Below, one piece after another: positions 14,326 through 17,221 of a stretch of 17,221 nucleotides of DNA. The notes below the pieces were generated by a model. That model ran no database searches. It was given only the letters and a program-made list of their open reading frames with translations, and was not told the DNA's origin. The stretch is from an uncultured Oscillibacter sp. (lineage in GTDB: Bacteria; Bacillota; Clostridia; Oscillospirales; Oscillospiraceae), in assembly GCA_910588005.1 (NCBI GenBank), contig CAJUQM010000046.1, forward strand, positions 1 to 17,221. The letters run 5' to 3'. Position numbers and translations under genes: made by a program. Every line of letters starts with the position of its first letter. Within the stretch, counting starts at the first letter, position 1.

Positions 14326-14347
14326 CATAGTCTGATAAGGAGGTGAT
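14326..14347 (+). promoter_or_regulatory. Composite start element of the spore lysin gene: CATAGTCT plus full-length ribosome site
   Basis: CATAGTCT (14326-14333), six bases, then GAGGTGAT (14340-14347) and five bases to the ATG at 14353. The ribosome site extends to AAGGAGGTGAT (14337-14347), complementary to the whole anti-Shine-Dalgarno end of 16S rRNA. The layout equals that of yqfC and the gene at 5141. A good -35 is not visible, so the sigma-E reading is tentative. Confidence 0.5.
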
Positions 14348-14352
14348 ATTTC

Positions 14353-15627
14353 ATGACAATTCATGTCGTCCGGCCCGGAGAGACATTGGATACCATTGCC
14401 GCCAGCTACGGGGTGGACCCCGCCCAGCTGGGCGCCGCCAATGAGGTCCCAGGTGACGGGGCGCTGGCGGTGGGACAGACGCTGGTGGTCCGGTTTCCCC
14501 GGCAGGTCCACGCCGTCCGGCCGGGAGAGACACTGTCCTCCATTGCCGCGGCTTACGGCACAGATCCCCGTACTCTCTGGCAGAACAATTGGGCGCTAGG
14601 CGGCGGAGACGCCCTGACAGTAGGGCAGCTTCTGGTTGTTTCCTATCTTGACGAGAAGATCGGCGCCGCCGCATTCAACGGCTACGCCTATCCCTTCATC
14701 AGCCCGCAGCTGCTGGCGGCCCAGCTGCCGTATCTCACATATATGGCGCCCTTTACCTACGGAATCAGTGCCGGGGGAGGATTGCTGCCCCTGGACGACG
14801 GAGCCATGATCTCCGCCGCCATAGAGCGGGGAACCCGCCCGGTGATGCACCTGTCCACCCTGACGGAGTCCGGCCAGTTCGATACGGAGCGGGGGGCCGC
14901 AGTGCTGACGGACTATGCCCTGCAGGACCGCTTGATCTCCGAGATCTTTGAGACCATCCAAAGCAAAGGCTACGTGGGGTTGGATGTGGATTTTGAGTAT
15001 CTCCCCGGCTATTTGGCGGCGGCCTACGCCGCCTTTTTGGACCGCCTTCACCGGATGCTTCGGGGGCAGGGACTGTTTCTCTGGGCGGCGTTGGCGCCCA
15101 AGACCTCCGCCGCCCAGCAGGGGCTGCTGTACGAGGCCCACGATTACGCCGGCATCAGCGCCGCTGTGGATGCCGTGCTGTTAATGACATATGAGTGGGG
15201 CTATACCGCCGGGCCGCCCATGGCGGTGGCGCCTCTGCCCAGTGTCCGGGCCGTACTGGACTACGCCGTCACGGAGATCCCTGCCGGAAAGATCTTCCTG
15301 GGCATTCCCAACTACGGTTACGACTGGCCCCTTCCCTTTGTCCGGGGAACTACCAGGGCGCAGTCTATTTCCAACCAGCGGGCGATCGAGCTGGCGCTGG
15401 AGCATGAGATCGCCATTCAGTACGACGAGACCGCCCAATCCCCCTTCTTCCACTACACGGACAGCGGCGGAACCGTCCATGAGGTCTGGTTTGAGGATGC
15501 CAGGAGCCTGGACGCCAAGCTGCGGCTCATTGCGGAGTACGGTTTCCAAGGAGGCGGCGTCTGGAACCTGATGCGGCCCTTCTCTCAGATCTGGCAGGTG
15601 ACGGCAGGGCTGTATGATATCTGGTGA
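14353..15627 (+). CDS. sleL: Spore peptidoglycan N-acetylglucosaminidase, LysM-LysM-GH18 (YaaH/SleL family)
   Basis: 424 residues. Two LysM domains (about 2-47 and 51-97, each beginning with VRPGETL) are followed by a glycoside hydrolase family 18 barrel (about 105-424). The catalytic DxxDxDxE region is seen as GLDVDFEY, with D211, D213 and acid E215. Other family features are LMTYEWGY (277-284) and GIPNYGYDW (317-325). There is no signal peptide, as expected for YaaH/SleL proteins, which are made in the mother cell and placed on the spore, where they cut cortex peptidoglycan during germination. In Bacillus subtilis yaaH is sigma-E dependent, in agreement with the start element seen here. The gene stands alone, divergent from the ZIP transporter gene. 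Confidence 0.93.
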   Translation: MTIHVVRPGETLDTIAASYGVDPAQLGAANEVPGDGALAVGQTLVVRFPRQVHAVRPGETLSSIAAAYGTDPRTLWQNNWALGGGDALTVGQLLVVSYLDEKIGAAAFNGYAYPFISPQLLAAQLPYLTYMAPFTYGISAGGGLLPLDDGAMISAAIERGTRPVMHLSTLTESGQFDTERGAAVLTDYALQDRLISEIFETIQSKGYVGLDVDFEYLPGYLAAAYAAFLDRLHRMLRGQGLFLWAALAPKTSAAQQGLLYEAHDYAGISAAVDAVLLMTYEWGYTAGPPMAVAPLPSVRAVLDYAVTEIPAGKIFLGIPNYGYDWPLPFVRGTTRAQSISNQRAIELALEHEIAIQYDETAQSPFFHYTDSGGTVHEVWFEDARSLDAKLRLIAEYGFQGGGVWNLMRPFSQIWQVTAGLYDIW

Positions 15628-15640
15628 GAGAAAAATTTCA

Positions 15641-15666
15641 GGCAGAACAACTGCTGCCGTTTTCTT
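15641..15666 (+). terminator. Weak terminator of the spore lysin gene
   Basis: GGCAG and CTGCC (15641-15645, 15654-15658) form a short stem with an eight-base loop, followed by GTTTTCTT. It begins 13 bases after the stop codon. The stem is short, so confidence is moderate. Confidence 0.45.
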
Positions 15667-15711
15667 AAATGGGGCTTGGAATTGAAAAATAGCGGACCGG
15701 CCGTCAATTGT

Positions 15712-15743
15712 CTGGGCAGCTACCATCACAGGCAGCTGCCCAG
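15712..15743. repeat. Perfect 10-bp inverted repeat
   Basis: CTGGGCAGCT and AGCTGCCCAG around 12 bases. There is no U-tract on either side, so it is not a standard terminator. It could be a protein-binding dyad or part of a small transcript; no function is assigned. Confidence 0.5.
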
Positions 15744-15938
15744 TTCGGCATTTGGCTTCACAGAGGCGCGCGTTGCGGCTTTTGCAGCCGCCGGGTGGGC
15801 GTCCCATGTGCCGGTATGGAGGCCGCAATATCCGCCGCCAGCGCCGTGTGGCGGTATAAGTGCTTTGCCTGATTTCAATTCTGCTCAGACCCTGCTGGGG
15901 ATGCAGGCGGAGTTTAACAGCCGTGTTCGGGATACAGC

Positions 15939-16008
15939 TGGACTTCTGTAGGTGATTATAGTATAATAAACGCATAATTCGGACGATATTTCTAATAATC
16001 AGTACAAT
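15939..16008 (+). promoter_or_regulatory. Tandem promoters upstream of galE
   Basis: P1 is TGGACT (15939-15944), 17 bases, TATAAT (15962-15967). P2 is CGGACG (15980-15985), 17 bases, TACAAT (16003-16008). P1 is the better match. Transcripts would carry leaders of about 140 and 100 bases before the galE ATG. Confidence 0.55.
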
Positions 16009-16060
16009 CGTCTCTTCCCATTTTCATGGAAGGAGCCTACAATAGGGCTTAATGAATTAA

Positions 16061-16090
16061 AAAAATCTTTCGCGGGCACGAAAAATTTTT
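16061..16090 (+). promoter_or_regulatory. AT-rich hairpin directly before the galE ribosome site
   Basis: AAAAATCTTTCG (16061-16072) pairs with CGAAAAATTTTT (16079-16090) over 12 positions with one mismatch and a six-base loop. It is followed by ATAATTTTG and then the AAAGGAG ribosome site. It could be a weak attenuator or mRNA-stabilising 5' structure. Confidence 0.4.
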
Positions 16091-16114
16091 ATAATTTTGA
16101 AAGGAGCGGTTCTT

Positions 16115-17134
16115 ATGTCCATTCTTGTCACCGGCGGCGCGGGGTATATCGGCAGCCACACCTGCGTGGAGCTGATCCAGGCGGGCTATGATGTCATTGT
16201 GGCGGACAATCTTTATAACTCCAGTGAGGAGGCGGTCCGCCGGGTGGAGAAGATCGTGGGGAAGAAGATCCCCTTTGTCAAGACGGAGCTGTGCGATCTG
16301 GAGCAGGTGGAGGCCCTCTTTGCCCAGTACCCGGAGATTGACGCCGTGATGCACTTCGCCGGACTCAAGGCCGTGGGAGAGAGCGTCAGCAAACCGCTGG
16401 AGTACTATTCCAACAACCTGATCAGCACGCTGTACCTGCTCCAGGCCATGCGGACCCACGGTGTGAAGAACTTTGTGTTTTCCTCCTCCGCCACGGTGTA
16501 CGGCGACCCTGCCACCGTGCCCATCCGGGAGGATTTCCCCACCGGCGGCACCACCAATCCCTACGGCACCACCAAGCTCTTCCAGGAGCGCATTCTCTCC
16601 GATTACTGCGTAGCAGACCCCACGCTGAATGTGGCTCTGCTGCGGTATTTCAACCCCATCGGCGCCCATGAGAGCGGCCTGATCGGCGAGGACCCCAACG
16701 GCATCCCCAACAACCTGGTGCCCTATATCGCCAAGGTGGCGGTGGGCCAGCTGGAAAAGCTCCACGTCTATGGCGACGACTACAATACCCCCGACGGCAC
16801 CGGCGTCCGGGATTATATTCATGTGGTGGACCTGGCCAAGGGCCACGTGGCGGCGCTGCGGAAGCTTGAGACCAAGTGCGGACTCTTCATCTGCAATCTG
16901 GGCACCGGCAACGGCTACTCCGTGCTGGACGTGCTCCACGCCTACGAGAAGGCCTGCGGCAGGGAGCTGCCCTACGTTATCGATCCCCGCCGTCCCGGCG
17001 ACATCGCCGTGTGCTACGCCGACCCCGCCAAGGCCCGGGACGAATTGGGCTGGACAGCGGAATTGGGCATTGAGGAGATGTGCGCCTCGTCCTGGAAGTG
17101 GCAGTCCATGAACCCGGGCGGGTATAAAGGTTAA
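16115..17134 (+). CDS. galE: UDP-glucose 4-epimerase
   Basis: 339 residues, the normal GalE length. The NAD-binding motif TGGAGYIGSH (G7, G10, G13) opens the protein. The catalytic residues are Y150 and K154 in NPYGTTKLF and the serine of SSSATVYG (S125). RYFNPIGAHESGLIGEDP and the C-terminal NLGTGNGYSVLDVL are typical of the family. It interconverts UDP-glucose and UDP-galactose in the cytoplasm for Leloir galactose use and for cell-surface polysaccharides. The ATG at 16115 is favoured over an in-frame TTG at 16097 by AAAGGAGCGG. A nucleotidyltransferase gene follows 13 bases later, so both probably supply UDP-sugars from one operon. Confidence 0.97.
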   Translation: MSILVTGGAGYIGSHTCVELIQAGYDVIVADNLYNSSEEAVRRVEKIVGKKIPFVKTELCDLEQVEALFAQYPEIDAVMHFAGLKAVGESVSKPLEYYSNNLISTLYLLQAMRTHGVKNFVFSSSATVYGDPATVPIREDFPTGGTTNPYGTTKLFQERILSDYCVADPTLNVALLRYFNPIGAHESGLIGEDPNGIPNNLVPYIAKVAVGQLEKLHVYGDDYNTPDGTGVRDYIHVVDLAKGHVAALRKLETKCGLFICNLGTGNGYSVLDVLHAYEKACGRELPYVIDPRRPGDIAVCYADPAKARDELGWTAELGIEEMCASSWKWQSMNPGGYKG

Positions 17135-17147
17135 GGAGGAGCGGATT

Positions 17148-17221
17148 ATGAGCAAGCCTGTTCTCGTCATCATGGCCGCCGGCATGGGCAGCCGGTACGG
17201 CGGCCTGAAGCAGCTGGACCC
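17148..17221 (+). CDS. Sugar-phosphate nucleotidyltransferase, N-terminal part (cut by window edge)
   Basis: Only 24 codons are present, starting MSKPVLVIMAAGMGSRYGGL. The nucleotide-binding motif GxGxRxGGxKQ, here MAAGMGSRYGG followed by LKQLDP, is typical of the NTP-transferase fold that joins a nucleotide to a sugar phosphate. The activated sugar cannot be told. AAGGAGGAG lies before the ATG. The gene follows galE by 13 bases and is probably co-transcribed and co-functional with it. Confidence 0.8.
   Translation, partial: MSKPVLVIMAAGMGSRYGGLKQLD

Larger units (their letters stand above)
15628..16114. other. Gene-free stretch between the spore lysin gene and galE
   Basis: About 490 bases without a convincing gene. 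It holds the weak terminator, a 10-bp perfect inverted repeat (CTGGGCAGCT 15712-15721, AGCTGCCCAG 15734-15743), two tandem promoter-like sequences and an AT-rich hairpin before galE. A TTG-started reading of 91 codons (15676-15951) has no family likeness and a weak ribosome site, and is not accepted. Base composition becomes clearly AT-rich from about 15950. Confidence 0.6.

Noticed and set aside
15676..15951. TTG-started 91-codon gene on the plus strand
   Set aside because: Rare start codon, weak ribosome site and no family likeness; kept only as a gene-free-region observation.
15181..15975. Minus-strand open frame of 264 codons opposite the spore lysin gene end
   Set aside because: Antisense to the conserved GH18 domain, with no ribosome site or domain.
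16090..16095. TATAAT as the -10 of galE
   Set aside because: No -35 lies at the right distance, and transcription would begin inside the ribosome site; it is more likely part of the AT-rich leader hairpin tail.
16049..17185. Minus-strand open frame of 378 codons opposite galE
   Set aside because: GalE on the plus strand has every catalytic motif; the opposite frame is a by-product of GC-rich codon use.
1..17221. CRISPR arrays, tRNA or rRNA genes, insertion sequences, prophage genes
   Set aside because: No regularly spaced repeats, cloverleaf structures, transposase or integrase motifs were seen on either strand.

Overview
The window looks like chromosomal DNA from a GC-rich, spore-forming Clostridia, probably an Oscillospiraceae-type gut anaerobe (Oscillibacter/Flavonifractor-like). 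The evidence is the roughly 60% GC by eye, the strong Bacillota ribosome binding sites (AGGAGGTGAT type), and the sporulation genes yqfC, yqfD, ylbJ and a LysM-GH18 spore lysin of the YaaH/SleL family. I see no phage, transposon, CRISPR, tRNA or rRNA genes. Family assignments were made by reading motifs, with no database search.

Left part (1-5168, all minus strand): a dicarboxylate/amino-acid:cation symporter gene runs off the left edge. It is preceded by a near-consensus -24/-12 (sigma-54) promoter, possible activator sites, and the gene for a sigma-54-dependent activator with PAS-like sensing and an intact GAFTGA loop. The activator gene appears to have its own consensus sigma-A promoter lying across the stop codon of recD2, a palindrome at the predicted start of transcription, and a GC-rich leader hairpin. 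Upstream lie recD2 (helicase) and a small membrane-anchored protein of unknown function, probably one operon.

Middle (5260-9362): the cluster yqfC-yqfD-phoH-ybeY on the minus strand, tightly packed, and divergent ylbJ on the plus strand, ending in a two-way terminator. yqfC, ylbJ, the small membrane protein gene and the spore lysin gene all carry the same composite start signal, CATAGnnT, six bases, then a (GA)GGTGA ribosome site. I infer a shared sporulation (sigma-E-like) promoter class.

Right part (9386-17221): a metallo-beta-lactamase-fold hydrolase gene and deoC form a minus-strand operon with a good sigma-A promoter. Divergent from it is a secreted protein with SLH-like repeats and a trypsin-like protease domain. 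Then come a HAD phosphatase and a ZIP metal transporter (minus), the LysM-GH18 lysin (plus), a gene-free stretch of about 490 bases with two possible promoters and hairpins, galE, and the first 24 codons of a sugar-phosphate nucleotidyltransferase that probably forms an operon with galE.

The clearest candidates for new biology are the self-contained sigma-54 transporter control module at the left edge and the composite promoter element that places an uncharacterised membrane protein gene plus recD2 with sporulation genes.
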